From JBFWNZ01 sp050250795 (GTDB taxonomy: Bacteria > Pseudomonadota > Alphaproteobacteria > UBA8366), in assembly GCA_050250795.1 (NCBI GenBank), contig JBFWNZ010000107.1, positions 1 through 10,677 on the forward strand: 10,677 nt of DNA. The letters run 5' to 3'. The notes under the pieces are model-generated. The model made no database searches and was not told the origin of the DNA. It saw only the letters and a list, made by a program, of their open reading frames with translations. The position numbers were made by a program, and so were the translations under genes. This document shows positions 1 to 6,707 of the stretch, piece after piece; the first letter of the stretch is position 1, and each line of letters starts with the position of its first letter.

Positions 1-1222
1 GCAACCGTAAAGCGGCGCCATGCACGTCATCCAACCATGCGTCCATGGCGGAGAGGGCGTCTTCCGGCTCAGCATCGGCGACAGGTTGGGTGAGCAACGC
101 GTCCAGATGCTTCTCCCAGGCGGTCATGGCTGCTTTCATCTCATTCATGTAGGTATAGCGGTTGTAGATTTGGGCGACGGTTGACAGGCTTCCGCCGGCG
201 ATGTGATTGAGGATCTTCTCGACCACGATCTGGGGCACCCCGAGTGCAGCCATGCCGGATGAGAACGTCCGGCGCAGGTCGTGCAGCGTCCAGCCTGCGA
301 CCCCGCATTCCTTGTCGAAATCGGTCTTGGGCTTTCCCCACCCGTTGAACGTGGTGACGGGCGTGCCGCGCACCTGTTCGCGCGCTGCCGGGAAGACGTA
401 TGGGTTGTCCTTCAGCCTCGGAATGCTTTCGAGGACATCATGCACGGCCTGGCTGGTCGGAAAGGTGTGCGTTCGGCGGTTCTTGGAAATGGTGCCAGGG
501 ATCGTGATCGTGGCGTCGGTGATCCAATCCCATTCGAGGCGACTGATTTCCCTTCTGCGCTGTCCGGTCAGTATGAGCAGCGAGACAATCCGGTGGAATG
601 CGGTCGTGCCGGCGCGGGCGGTCCGGTACACCGCCTTCAGTTCCTCCTTGGTAAGGACGCGTTCCCGGAAGGTGATCTTGTGCGGCGCTTGCAGCCCTTC
701 CATCGGGCTGTGGTGCAGGTATCGACGGCGGACGCACCATCGGAACAGTGCGCGCAGAGACCAGAAAGCGTGTAGCGCCGTGCTCGGTGTATTCTGCAAC
801 TTGTCGATGATCTTCAGGACATCGTCCGTGGTGATGTCCTCAAGCTGCTCAGTGTGGAACGATTTCCAATATTTGTTGAGGATGCGCTCGTCTTCGTTGA
901 CCGTTCGAGGACGGTTCCGCGGCCGTTTGTCGGCGATGAAGCGGGTGCAGGCTTCGGCGAAGGTAAGGCGTTTGGGCCGTTGCTTGCCGAGCGTCTGCTC
1001 CGCGAGGAGGCGTTTCGCTTCGGCGCGGGCGTCCTTGAGGCTGATGACGCCGACTCGACCGATCGTGACCCGCTGCCGGCGTTTGCCGTAGGTGAGGACG
1101 TAGGAGGCCGTGCCCGCGTGCGAGACCCGGACGCCGAAGCCCGTTACGGTGTCGCAGGGGTATACCTGAGCACCGCTCTTGGGAGGCTTCAAGGCCTTCA
1201 CGGTGACGTCCGTCAGGCGCAA
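1..1222 (-). CDS. Tyrosine recombinase / integrase, P4-type with N-terminal arm-binding (DUF4102) domain; 3' end cut by window edge
   Basis: Reading leftward from a TTG at 1222 the frame is open for 407 codons to the window edge. No ORF closes here, so the C-terminus is missing, probably only a short tail given the usual family length of about 400. The N-terminal 75 residues match the arm-type DNA-binding domain (LTDVTVKALKPP, then DTVTGFGVRV and TYGKRRQRVTIG). A core-binding SAM-like region spans about 86-180 and the catalytic domain about 185-370. Visible catalytic residues are Arg222 (LTGQRRREI), Lys247, His314 and Arg317 (HDLRRTF), His340 (LNH) and the nucleophile Tyr353 (IYNRYTY). All are present, so the enzyme looks active. 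The TTG start is inferred: the frame is closed upstream by a TAG, the only other upstream candidate is a TTG about 54 bases earlier, and GTG at 1201 would remove LTDV. The gene begins about 145 bp from a truncated tRNA-Thr, as expected for an element that integrates in tRNA genes. Confidence 0.93.
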   Translation of the reverse strand, partial: MRLTDVTVKALKPPKSGAQVYPCDTVTGFGVRVSHAGTASYVLTYGKRRQRVTIGRVGVISLKDARAEAKRLLAEQTLGKQRPKRLTFAEACTRFIADKRPRNRPRTVNEDERILNKYWKSFHTEQLEDITTDDVLKIIDKLQNTPSTALHAFWSLRALFRWCVRRRYLHHSPMEGLQAPHKITFRERVLTKEELKAVYRTARAGTTAFHRIVSLLILTGQRRREISRLEWDWITDATITIPGTISKNRRTHTFPTSQAVHDVLESIPRLKDNPYVFPAAREQVRGTPVTTFNGWGKPKTDFDKECGVAGWTLHDLRRTFSSGMAALGVPQIVVEKILNHIAGGSLSTVAQIYNRYTYMNEMKAAMTAWEKHLDALLTQPVADAEPEDALSAMDAWLDDVHGAALRL

Positions 1223-1297
1223 ATTTGTCTCACTATTGTCTCGCGAATAGGGCGCGTAGAGGCGTTTCAGGATGAGCAACTATGTGCCATCCTAACA

Positions 1298-1362
1298 CGG
1301 GAAACCCGCAGAAATCAGCCATTTTTTGGGGTGTAGTGTGTCAGGGGGAGAAACCCCCAAAA
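1298..1362. repeat. Nested inverted repeats in the attachment region between integrase and half tRNA
   Basis: Several perfect short inverted repeats are packed here. CGGG-AAA-CCCG lies at 1298-1308. TTTTGGGG at 1324-1331 pairs with CCCCAAAA at 1355-1362. GGGGG at 1344-1348 pairs with CCCCC at 1354-1358 across five bases. A further GGATG/CATCC pair sits just outside at 1270-1274 and 1288-1292. Such arrays next to an integrase often serve as binding sites for the integrase or an excisionase, or as a terminator that insulates the element. The role is inferred and only the symmetry is observed. Confidence 0.5.
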
Positions 1363-1366
1363 TAGA

Positions 1367-1403
1367 TTACAAAACCGCTGCTCTACCGCTGAGCTAACCC
1401 GGC
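1367..1403 (-). pseudogene. 5' half of tRNA-Thr (anticodon UGU), truncated at an integration site
   Basis: Read on the minus strand from 1403, the sequence gives acceptor strand GCCGGGT, TA, a D arm GCTC-AGCGGTA-GAGC, A26, anticodon strand GCGGT and loop TTTGTAA with anticodon TGT at 1371-1369. A functional tRNA needs ACCGC next, then a T arm and an acceptor strand ACCCGGC. Instead the sequence continues TCTATTTTGGGGG, and neither the acceptor complement nor a T loop occurs on the element side. The gene is therefore only positions 1-38 of a tRNA, ending exactly at the loop's 3' edge, as expected if a tyrosine recombinase crossed over in the anticodon stem-loop. The 3' half should be at the other end of the element, outside this window. 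Confidence 0.75.
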
Positions 1404-1464
1404 ATCGTCTGCGACCGGCGGTGGAGCGGGTACACGCGCCGGGCGGCAGCAATAGCATGCCCGA

Positions 1465-1527
1465 ACGGGGTTCGCGAGCCCATCCTCCGCTGAGGGCTCA
1501 GCGGCATAGACGGCGGCATAACCCCGT
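1465..1527. repeat. Inverted repeat ACGGGGTT / AACCCCGT enclosing an 18-bp palindrome
   Basis: ACGGGGTT at 1465-1472 is matched by its reverse complement at 1520-1527. Between them lies the palindrome CCGCTGAG-GG-CTCAGCGG at 1487-1504 (two perfect 8-bp arms), plus a competing GAGCCC (1476-1481) / GGGCTC (1494-1499) pair. In RNA from either strand this could fold as a stem closing over an inner hairpin. Function unknown. Confidence 0.5.
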
Positions 1528-1555
1528 CGCGTGGGCGCGAACGCGGCCGTCGGCA

Positions 1556-1573
1556 CCGGCATGCGCATGCCGG
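1556..1573. repeat. Perfect 18-bp palindrome CCGGCATGCGCATGCCGG
   Basis: Both halves are exact reverse complements with no spacer. It lies about 85 bp upstream of the REC-EAL start. CGCATGC within it (1564-1570) recurs at 1574-1580 and 1607-1613, spaced 10 and 33 bp, close to whole helical turns. It could be an operator, but no regulator can be assigned. Confidence 0.5.
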
Positions 1574-1657
1574 CGCATGCATCGCATTAACCGATTGAGA
1601 AGCTTTCGCATGCCACTCTCCCGCAGGGCGTTTGGCGGGGGCAGCAGCGAGGCACGC

Positions 1658-2866
1658 ATGGACGACGATGCGTCGGATACTTCTTTGTCTCTACACCGAC
1701 GACCCTCGATCCTGGTGGTCGACGACGATCCGAATGTCGGCGCCATCGTGGCCCGCACAATGGCGCATATGCCGGTCGACTGTGTCGTCGCCGAGGACGG
1801 CGAATCCTTTCGCCGGCGCTACAAGGAAAAGCAGCACGACCTGGTCGTGCTCGACATGCATCTGCCCGACACCGACGGGATCGAACTGTTGCGCTATATC
1901 GGGGCGCAGACGCACCGCACGCGCATCCTGATCGTCAGCGGCCGCGACGCGCGGTTGATCAAGGCGGCGGCAAATCTGGCGCGGGCGCTGGGCCTGGACG
2001 TGGTGGCCCATATGCAGAAGCCGCTGGCCGTCAAGCGCCTGCGGAGCTGGATCGAGCAGGGATTGGGCGAGCGGACTCCGGACGTCCCTGTGGGTTCGCC
2101 CTTCGGCGATCTGCATCGGGCGATCGAAACCGACGAGTTGCGCGTGTTCTATCAGCCCAAGGTGGAGGTTCGTACGGGTCGGCTGGCGGGAGCCGAGGCC
2201 CTGATTCGCTGGCAGCATCCCCAGCGCGGCCTTGTCGGGGCCATGGAGTTCGTTCCGCTTGCCGAGCGCAGCGGCCTGATCGTGCCGATGACACGGTGGG
2301 TCATCGGCGAAGTCGCCCGGCAGGTCGCCGAGTGGCAACTCGCCGGATTGCAGTTCCCGGTGTCGGTCAATGTGCCGGCCGCATGTCTGAACGATATCGA
2401 GTTTCCGGGCACGGTCATGGAACTGCTGAACCGCCATGGCGTGCCGGGCAGCAGCCTGTGTATCGAAATCACCGAAAGCGGCGCGACACAGGACATCGTG
2501 ACCGCGACCGACGTTCTGACGCGTCTGCGCATCCAGGGCATCGCGCTGTCCATCGACGATTTCGGCACCGGCTATTCGTCGCTGATGAAGCTGCACCAGC
2601 TGCCGTTCACCGAACTCAAGATCGACAAGGCCTTTGTGATCGACCTCGACAGCAACGAGGATTCGCGGGTGATCGCCCAGACGATCATCAGCCTGGCGCG
2701 CAGCCTGCACATGACCGTGACCGCCGAAGGCGTGGAGACGGAACGGCTGTGGCACTGGCTGGAATACATGAACTGCGACTTGGCGCAGGGCTACCTGATC
2801 GGCAAGCCGATGGATTCCGGCGCTTTCGCGGTCTGGATCGAGGCCTGGGACAACCGGCGGGACTAG
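1658..2866 (+). CDS. Response regulator with REC receiver and EAL c-di-GMP phosphodiesterase domains
   Basis: Predicted to hydrolyse cyclic di-GMP to pGpG in the cytoplasm under control of phosphorylation. The protein has 402 residues. The receiver domain (about 16-130) carries the acidic pocket Asp22-Asp24 (VVDDDPNV), the likely phospho-acceptor Asp66 (VVLDMHLPDTDG), Ser94 and Lys121 (MQKPL). The EAL domain (about 151-395) keeps the signature Glu180-Ala-Leu, the SVNVP Asn, EITES, DDFGTGYSS, KIDKAFV, AEGVET and QGYLIGKP motifs, so it should be catalytically competent. Architecture and length resemble the RocR/PvrR type. The ATG at 1658 is chosen because GAGG sits at 1649-1652, five bases upstream, and the receiver begins shortly after; the frame is open further upstream without conserved content. 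No histidine kinase gene is adjacent, so its partner is elsewhere. It converges with the SulP gene, leaving six bases between the stop codons. Confidence 0.93.
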   Translation: MDDDASDTSLSLHRRPSILVVDDDPNVGAIVARTMAHMPVDCVVAEDGESFRRRYKEKQHDLVVLDMHLPDTDGIELLRYIGAQTHRTRILIVSGRDARLIKAAANLARALGLDVVAHMQKPLAVKRLRSWIEQGLGERTPDVPVGSPFGDLHRAIETDELRVFYQPKVEVRTGRLAGAEALIRWQHPQRGLVGAMEFVPLAERSGLIVPMTRWVIGEVARQVAEWQLAGLQFPVSVNVPAACLNDIEFPGTVMELLNRHGVPGSSLCIEITESGATQDIVTATDVLTRLRIQGIALSIDDFGTGYSSLMKLHQLPFTELKIDKAFVIDLDSNEDSRVIAQTIISLARSLHMTVTAEGVETERLWHWLEYMNCDLAQGYLIGKPMDSGAFAVWIEAWDNRRD

Positions 2867-2890
2867 CCGCGGTCAGGGCGTTGCGGCTGG
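2863..2890. terminator. Possible bidirectional hairpin at the REC-EAL / SulP convergence
   Basis: AGCCGC at 2865-2870 pairs with GCGGCT at 2883-2888 over a 12-base loop, extendable by a G-U and a C-G pair. It overlaps both stop codons of the convergent genes. No T tract follows on either strand, so it is a weak terminator candidate at best. Confidence 0.25.
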
Positions 2891-4630
2891 AAGGCCCGAC
2901 CGGTCCGGCGACGCTGCATCGGCGCTGCGGAAATGCGCAAGCGCCGCGTCGACACTGGTTTCGTATGCCACCAGCGGCGGTTTCAGGCCGTGCACGAACA
3001 GGTCGCGCCGCATGCCGGGCGAGGTGCCGGTCAGGACGACCTTGACGCCGCGCCCCGCCGCCTTGTGCGCCAGGCTGTCCAGCGTGTTCGCGGCGGTCGA
3101 ATCGATGAAGGGGACGGCGGCAAAGTCGATGACCAGCGCGCGGTGCCGGTCCGCGATGCGGTCGAGGACGGAGCCGATGGAGGCCGCGGCGCCGAAGAAG
3201 AAGGCGCCGGAAATCCGGTACACCACGACCTCCGGATCTTTGGCGACGGTCTCGTCATAGGGCGAGCGCGCATCGCCACGGATATGGTCGGCCCGATCCT
3301 CCGCAACCAGCGGAGCATGCATGGCGACGGCCGTCGCCTTGGACATGCGGTGGATGAACAGCACCGATCCGAGCGCGAAGCCGACGACGATCGCCTCGGT
3401 CAGGTCGCGCAGGACAGTCAGCAGAAAGGTGGACAGGAGCACGGCGGCATCGCCGCGCGAAGCCCGCAGCAGAACGGCAAAGGCATGCTTCTCGATCATG
3501 TTCCAGGCCACGACGGCAAGCACGCCCGCAAGGCTGGCCAGCGGGATGTATTGCGCCAGCGGCGCGGCGACCAGGATGAAGGCGAGCAGGAACAGCGCGT
3601 GCAGCATGCCCGATACCGGCCCATGTGCGCCGGCGCGGACATTGGTGGCGGTGCGGGCGATGGTGCCGGTGACGCAGATGCCGCCGAACAGGCCCGAGGC
3701 GATGTTCGCCACGCCCTGGGCCACCAGTTCGCAGTTTGACCGGTGCCGGCGGCCGGTCATGCCGTCGGCGACCACGGCGGACAGCAGCGACTCGATGGAG
3801 CCCAGCAGCGCGAAGGAGACCGCGTTCGGCAGCACCGCCCGCACCCGCTCAAGACTGAAATCCGGGAGGGAAGGAGTGGGCAGGCTGCCGGGGATGCCGC
3901 CGAACGCGGTGCCGATGGTGGCGACCGGCAGGCCGAGCAGTGCCGTGGCAAGGGCCGCGGCCGCGACCGCGATCAGCAGTCCCGGCCAATGCGGGCGCAG
4001 GCGCTTGAGGCCGAGGATGACCAGGATCGTCGCGGCCGAGAGGGCAGCCGTCGCGATATCGAGTTCCGGCAATGCCGCCCAGATGACCGGCAGCTTCTCC
4101 AGCAGCGGGCCGGGCTCCGGTCCGTCGAAGCGCAGGCCCAGCAATTCCTTGATCTGGCTAGCGAAGATGATGACCGCGATACCGGCGGTGAAGCCGACGG
4201 TCACGGGATAGGGGACGAACTTGATGTAAGTGCCGAGCCGCAGCAGGCCGATTGCGAGCAGCATCAGCCCCGACAGGATCGTTGCCAGCAGCAGCCCGTC
4301 CATGCCGTGCTGCTGCACCGTTGCGGCCACGAGCACGATGAACGCGCCGGCCGGGCCGCCGATCTGAAAGCGGCTGCCGCCCAGCGCGGAAACCAGGAAG
4401 CCGCCGACGATGGCCGTGTACAACCCTTGCGCCGGCGTGGCCCCGGAGGCGATGGCGATGGCCATCGACAGAGGCAGGGCGACGATGGCGACGGTCAGGC
4501 CGGCCAGCGCGTCGGCGCGCAACTGCCGCAGGCCATACCCTTCGCCGATGACGGTAATCAGCTTGGGCGTGAAGAGCTCCACGAAGCTGGCGGTCGGTAT
4601 CCGATCCTGCGCAGGGGCTGTCGTCTCCAT
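2873..4630 (-). CDS. SulP-family inorganic anion transporter with C-terminal STAS domain
   Basis: Inner-membrane transporter of the SLC26/SulP family; members move sulfate, bicarbonate or related anions, and the substrate cannot be told from sequence alone. From ATG at 4630 it has 585 residues, typical for the family. The SulP signature appears at about 64-101 (ATPAQGLYTAIVGG, then GSRFQIGGPAGAF), followed by many hydrophobic spans to about residue 430. A cytoplasmic STAS domain covers about 455-560 and contains the phosphorylation-type motif FIDSTAANTL, as in SpoIIAA-like proteins. An in-frame TTG at 4660 would add ten residues and overlap the upstream stop. The ATG is preferred because GGAA lies about ten bases before it and the family sequence starts soon after. 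It lies 26 bases downstream of the small XRE regulator on the same strand, so the two probably form an operon. Confidence 0.93.
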   Translation of the reverse strand: METTAPAQDRIPTASFVELFTPKLITVIGEGYGLRQLRADALAGLTVAIVALPLSMAIAIASGATPAQGLYTAIVGGFLVSALGGSRFQIGGPAGAFIVLVAATVQQHGMDGLLLATILSGLMLLAIGLLRLGTYIKFVPYPVTVGFTAGIAVIIFASQIKELLGLRFDGPEPGPLLEKLPVIWAALPELDIATAALSAATILVILGLKRLRPHWPGLLIAVAAAALATALLGLPVATIGTAFGGIPGSLPTPSLPDFSLERVRAVLPNAVSFALLGSIESLLSAVVADGMTGRRHRSNCELVAQGVANIASGLFGGICVTGTIARTATNVRAGAHGPVSGMLHALFLLAFILVAAPLAQYIPLASLAGVLAVVAWNMIEKHAFAVLLRASRGDAAVLLSTFLLTVLRDLTEAIVVGFALGSVLFIHRMSKATAVAMHAPLVAEDRADHIRGDARSPYDETVAKDPEVVVYRISGAFFFGAAASIGSVLDRIADRHRALVIDFAAVPFIDSTAANTLDSLAHKAAGRGVKVVLTGTSPGMRRDLFVHGLKPPLVAYETSVDAALAHFRSADAASPDRSGLPAATP

Positions 4631-4656
4631 GAGCCGTTCCGCGGTTGCGGTCCCTC

Positions 4657-4920
4657 TCAATCGGTGGCGGCGCGCGGCAGTTTGAGCCGGACACCCCGGC
4701 CGGTACCGTTGCTCGGCGCGTTCTCGCCGATCAACTCGATGCCGGCCCGGTCGAGCGCCTCGACCACCTTGGTCAGCGTTTCCACCACGCCCCGGACCGT
4801 TCCCGCGCTGGATTCCATGCGCTGGATGGTGGGAAGAGAAACGCCCGCCAGCTGGGCCAGCGTCCGCTGGTCGATGCCGAGCAGGGCCCGGGCCGCGCGC
4901 AGTTGTGCCGCACTGATCAT
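4657..4920 (-). CDS. Small XRE-type helix-turn-helix transcriptional regulator
   Basis: Residues 4-36 of this 87-residue protein form an HTH_3-type helix-turn-helix (AAQLRAARALLG, then QRTLAQLAGVSLPTIQRME). The remainder (TLTKVVEALDRAGIELIGEN, then GRGVRLK) is the usual short C-terminal tail of a common alphaproteobacterial family of stand-alone XRE proteins. It is the first gene of an apparent operon with the SulP transporter 26 bases downstream, which suggests it controls that transporter and itself; that is inference. The ATG at 4920 is the natural start because the HTH begins at residue 4. No Shine-Dalgarno is visible in the AT-rich leader (CATTATTTCCC), so the mRNA may have a very short or no leader. 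It could equally regulate a distant target. Confidence 0.88.
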   Translation of the reverse strand: MISAAQLRAARALLGIDQRTLAQLAGVSLPTIQRMESSAGTVRGVVETLTKVVEALDRAGIELIGENAPSNGTGRGVRLKLPRAATD

Positions 4921-5043
4921 GGGAAATAATGTATCAAATCCGGATATAAATATTCAACATCTCTTAATTGATGTTTTATGCATCACATCAATGCGGGAAG
5001 GACCCTTGGCCGGCGCGACGGTCGTTGCGAGGCAAGACGCTTC
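4921..5043 (-). promoter_or_regulatory. AT-rich promoter and operator-like region of the XRE-SulP operon
   Basis: The 65 bases before the XRE start (4921-4985) are strikingly AT-rich compared with everything around them. On the minus strand a candidate -35 TTGAAT (4957-4952) is followed about 18 bases later by TACATT (4933-4928). Just upstream of the -35 box is an inverted repeat AACATC (4956-4961) / GATGTT (4970-4975). A second, overlapping symmetry is TGATG (4969-4973) / CATCA (4981-4985). The spacing suits binding of a small HTH dimer, perhaps autoregulation. The boxes are approximate. The GC-rich part at 4986-5043 shows nothing distinct. Confidence 0.4.
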
Positions 5044-6471
5044 CTATCCGGCCGCTGCGGCTTCCACGCGGTTTCGGCCGGCCTGCTTGGCCCGATAGAG
5101 AGCGGCATCGGCCTGGGCGAGAAGGTCTTCGAACCGGCTTTGCGCCGCCGCCGAAAAGGTTGCGCCGATGCTGACGGTGGCATTGAGGACGGTGCCGTCC
5201 GGCACGGGGATGGCTGTCGCGGCGAAGGTCCGGCATATCCGCTCGGCGATGGCCTCGGCCGTGTCCCGGCCGCAGCCGGTGAGGAGAATCGCGAATTCTT
5301 CCCCGCCGAGGCGGCCGAACAGATCGCCGTCGCGCAGGCAGCTCCGGGTCGCCAGGGTAAAGGCGATCAGCGTCCGGTCCCCAACGGGATGGCCATGCGT
5401 GTCGTTGATGCGTTTGAAGCGGTCGATATCCAGCATCAGCAGCGTCACCGGGGCATCCGGCGCCTGCGCCGCGAGCGCCGCCGAACTTTGGGCCAGGAAG
5501 CCGCCGCGATTGAGAATCCCGGTCAGCGAATCGTGCGTCGCAAGGCATTCGAGGCGGGCGAGCAGGGCGTTGCGGGCTTCGCCGATGCTGGCGACGGCAA
5601 TCGGCCCCAGCGAGATCAGTGCGACGCCCATGCGGAGCGACATGAGCATGTCCGGCTCATGGAAATCGGCGCCGAGGTTGAGGAAGCCGTTGGAAATGGA
5701 GAGCAGAATCCAAACGCTGGAGAGCAGCGTGAGCAGGGCTGTCGTGAATACGCCGTAGGAGAGCGCGCACCAGAGCAGGGCCGGCACGGGAAATGCCAAG
5801 GAACCCGGCCCCGCGACCGTGTTCGACAGGGCGAAGGATGCCAGCAGGGCGACGGCCGGCGCGGCCTGCCATGTCCGGCCGAAGTCGAAATCCGTGCGCC
5901 GCCGCCGGCGGGTCAGGCTTCGCAGCGGCGGGAAGCTCAGCACCGCAGGCAATACGGCGATATAGTTGACGAGTTCGGTCACGAACCAGAATTCGAACCC
6001 TTCCCGCGGAGAGCCGCCGAACAGGGTCGGGTTGGCGACGATGCCGACCAGTCCCACTGCGGCGGACGCCGCCAAGGCAATGCCGATCAGAATGAGGACC
6101 GCCTCCGGACGCCGCAGGCTGCGATCGTCGGCGCTGCGGCCTCTATACAGCGCGTATCCGACCGCGACGCCCGCCATGTTCCCGAAGGTGAGCAGGAGGG
6201 TTTTCGGCCAGGTGCTGCCGGCGATCATGTCGGCGGCGACGTAGCCTGCCGCGGCGCATGCCCATCCGAGGGGATGCGCCAGCCGCGGATGGCGGAGCAG
6301 AAGTCCGAGCAGGAGTGCGTTTGCCGGCCAGAACGCCGCCAGCAGACCGACCGGCCGGGTGAAGATGCCGAATATCGACGCGGCAAACACGATGACGCCG
6401 ACCAGCACCGCCAGCACCGCCGTCGGCACCGGCGGTGCGACGCCAGCTACAATCGCCTTCTGCGCTGACAT
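5044..6471 (-). CDS. MASE1-GGDEF membrane-bound diguanylate cyclase
   Basis: Predicted to make cyclic di-GMP from two GTP at the inner membrane. The 475-residue protein starts with about eight hydrophobic segments (to about residue 300) of the MASE1 sensor type, including FWPANALLLGLLLR and the WFVTELVNYIAVLPA segment. A GGDEF domain follows (about 310-465) with THDSLTGILNRGGF, DIDRFKRINDTHGH and the active-site loop RLGGEEF. An RDGD inhibitory I-site lies exactly five residues before GGEEF, so product feedback is likely. The ATG at 6471 is chosen because GGGGAGGG ends a few bases before it. An in-frame TTG at 6597 would add 42 non-conserved residues. MASE1 is thought to sense small ligands, none known here. 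The phosphodiesterase at 1658-2866 is a possible counterpart. Confidence 0.93.
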   Translation of the reverse strand: MSAQKAIVAGVAPPVPTAVLAVLVGVIVFAASIFGIFTRPVGLLAAFWPANALLLGLLLRHPRLAHPLGWACAAAGYVAADMIAGSTWPKTLLLTFGNMAGVAVGYALYRGRSADDRSLRRPEAVLILIGIALAASAAVGLVGIVANPTLFGGSPREGFEFWFVTELVNYIAVLPAVLSFPPLRSLTRRRRRTDFDFGRTWQAAPAVALLASFALSNTVAGPGSLAFPVPALLWCALSYGVFTTALLTLLSSVWILLSISNGFLNLGADFHEPDMLMSLRMGVALISLGPIAVASIGEARNALLARLECLATHDSLTGILNRGGFLAQSSAALAAQAPDAPVTLLMLDIDRFKRINDTHGHPVGDRTLIAFTLATRSCLRDGDLFGRLGGEEFAILLTGCGRDTAEAIAERICRTFAATAIPVPDGTVLNATVSIGATFSAAAQSRFEDLLAQADAALYRAKQAGRNRVEAAAAG

Positions 6472-6500
6472 GGGCCCTCCCCGGCAGATGTCGCGATGGG

Positions 6501-6527
6501 TATCCGGATATCTTGCGGTCGATATCC
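6501..6527. repeat. Overlapping palindromes upstream of the GGDEF gene
   Basis: TATCCGGATA at 6501-6510 is a perfect 10-bp palindrome. GGATATC at 6506-6512 is repeated inverted as GATATCC at 6521-6527 with eight bases between. They lie 30-56 bases before the GGDEF start codon, where a repressor site or 5'-leader hairpin would act. Symmetry is observed, function is inferred. Confidence 0.4.
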
Positions 6528-6646
6528 TTGTCTCGGACTGCCGATGCACGGCTTGCCCGATCAGGGAGCGGATGACGGAATACCATCCGAAATGCAATCC
6601 GGGAACAAACGTATATGTCGGCCGGCCTGCCCGGACGGCGCGATAC

Positions 6647-6676
6647 TTGCCCGCCGGGTGCTTTTAACCGCTAAAT
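6647..6676 (+). promoter_or_regulatory. Candidate promoter of the GT2/GT-C operon
   Basis: TTGCCC at 6647-6652 and CTAAAT at 6671-6676 are 18 bases apart, and the intervening TTTTAA makes this the most AT-rich stretch before the GT2 gene. Transcription would start near 6683, giving a leader of about 25 bases. The match to sigma-70 boxes is only partial. Confidence 0.3.
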
Positions 6677-6707
6677 CGCGGGGCATTCGGATCGGGGACA
6701 TCGGATA

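Larger units (their letters stand above)
1..1366. mobile_element. Right-hand end of an integrated element (genomic island, ICE or prophage) in tRNA-Thr
   Basis: An integrase reads away from a tRNA gene that breaks at the end of its anticodon loop. Sequence left of 1367 no longer matches a tRNA. By base-use impression the integrase is less GC-extreme than the flanking host genes (codons such as AAT, ATA, ACA and AAA are common), which fits imported DNA. Only one end of the element is in the window, so its type and cargo cannot be judged. The boundary is placed at the last base consistent with the tRNA, and the real crossover could lie a few bases inside the anticodon stem-loop. Confidence 0.7.
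1404..1657. other. Non-coding stretch between half tRNA-Thr and the REC-EAL gene, rich in palindromes
   Basis: I see no convincing gene here. The open frame that extends the REC-EAL gene upstream has no conserved content and no better start. The stretch must contain the original tRNA-Thr promoter (minus) and the promoter of the REC-EAL gene (plus), but I cannot pick clear -35/-10 boxes for either. It holds two perfect 18-bp palindromes, an 8-bp inverted repeat and five copies of GCATGC between 1455 and 1613, three of them as CGCATGC. Confidence 0.6.

Noticed and set aside
1223..1403. A group I intron in the tRNA-Thr anticodon loop
   Set aside because: The break is at a place where tRNA introns occur, but no 3' exon appears before the integrase gene and the integrase itself explains the break.
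1691..2755. A 354-codon open frame opposite the REC-EAL gene
   Set aside because: Rich in His, Gln, Asp and Arg without a recognisable fold, and the opposite strand encodes intact REC and EAL motifs.
3743..5098. A 451-codon plus-strand frame across the SulP and XRE genes
   Set aside because: Gln/Gly/Arg-rich translation with no domain; it spans two genuine minus-strand genes and their promoter.
4978..6468. A 496-codon open frame on the plus strand opposite the GGDEF gene
   Set aside because: Its translation is low-complexity, rich in Arg, Gly, Gln and Ala with no domain or membrane pattern. It is the GC-rich shadow of a clear MASE1-GGDEF gene.
6472..6600. A c-di-GMP riboswitch in the GGDEF leader
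   Set aside because: The leader has a GGGCAAGCC string and hairpins but not the conserved GEMM-I core or its two-helix layout.
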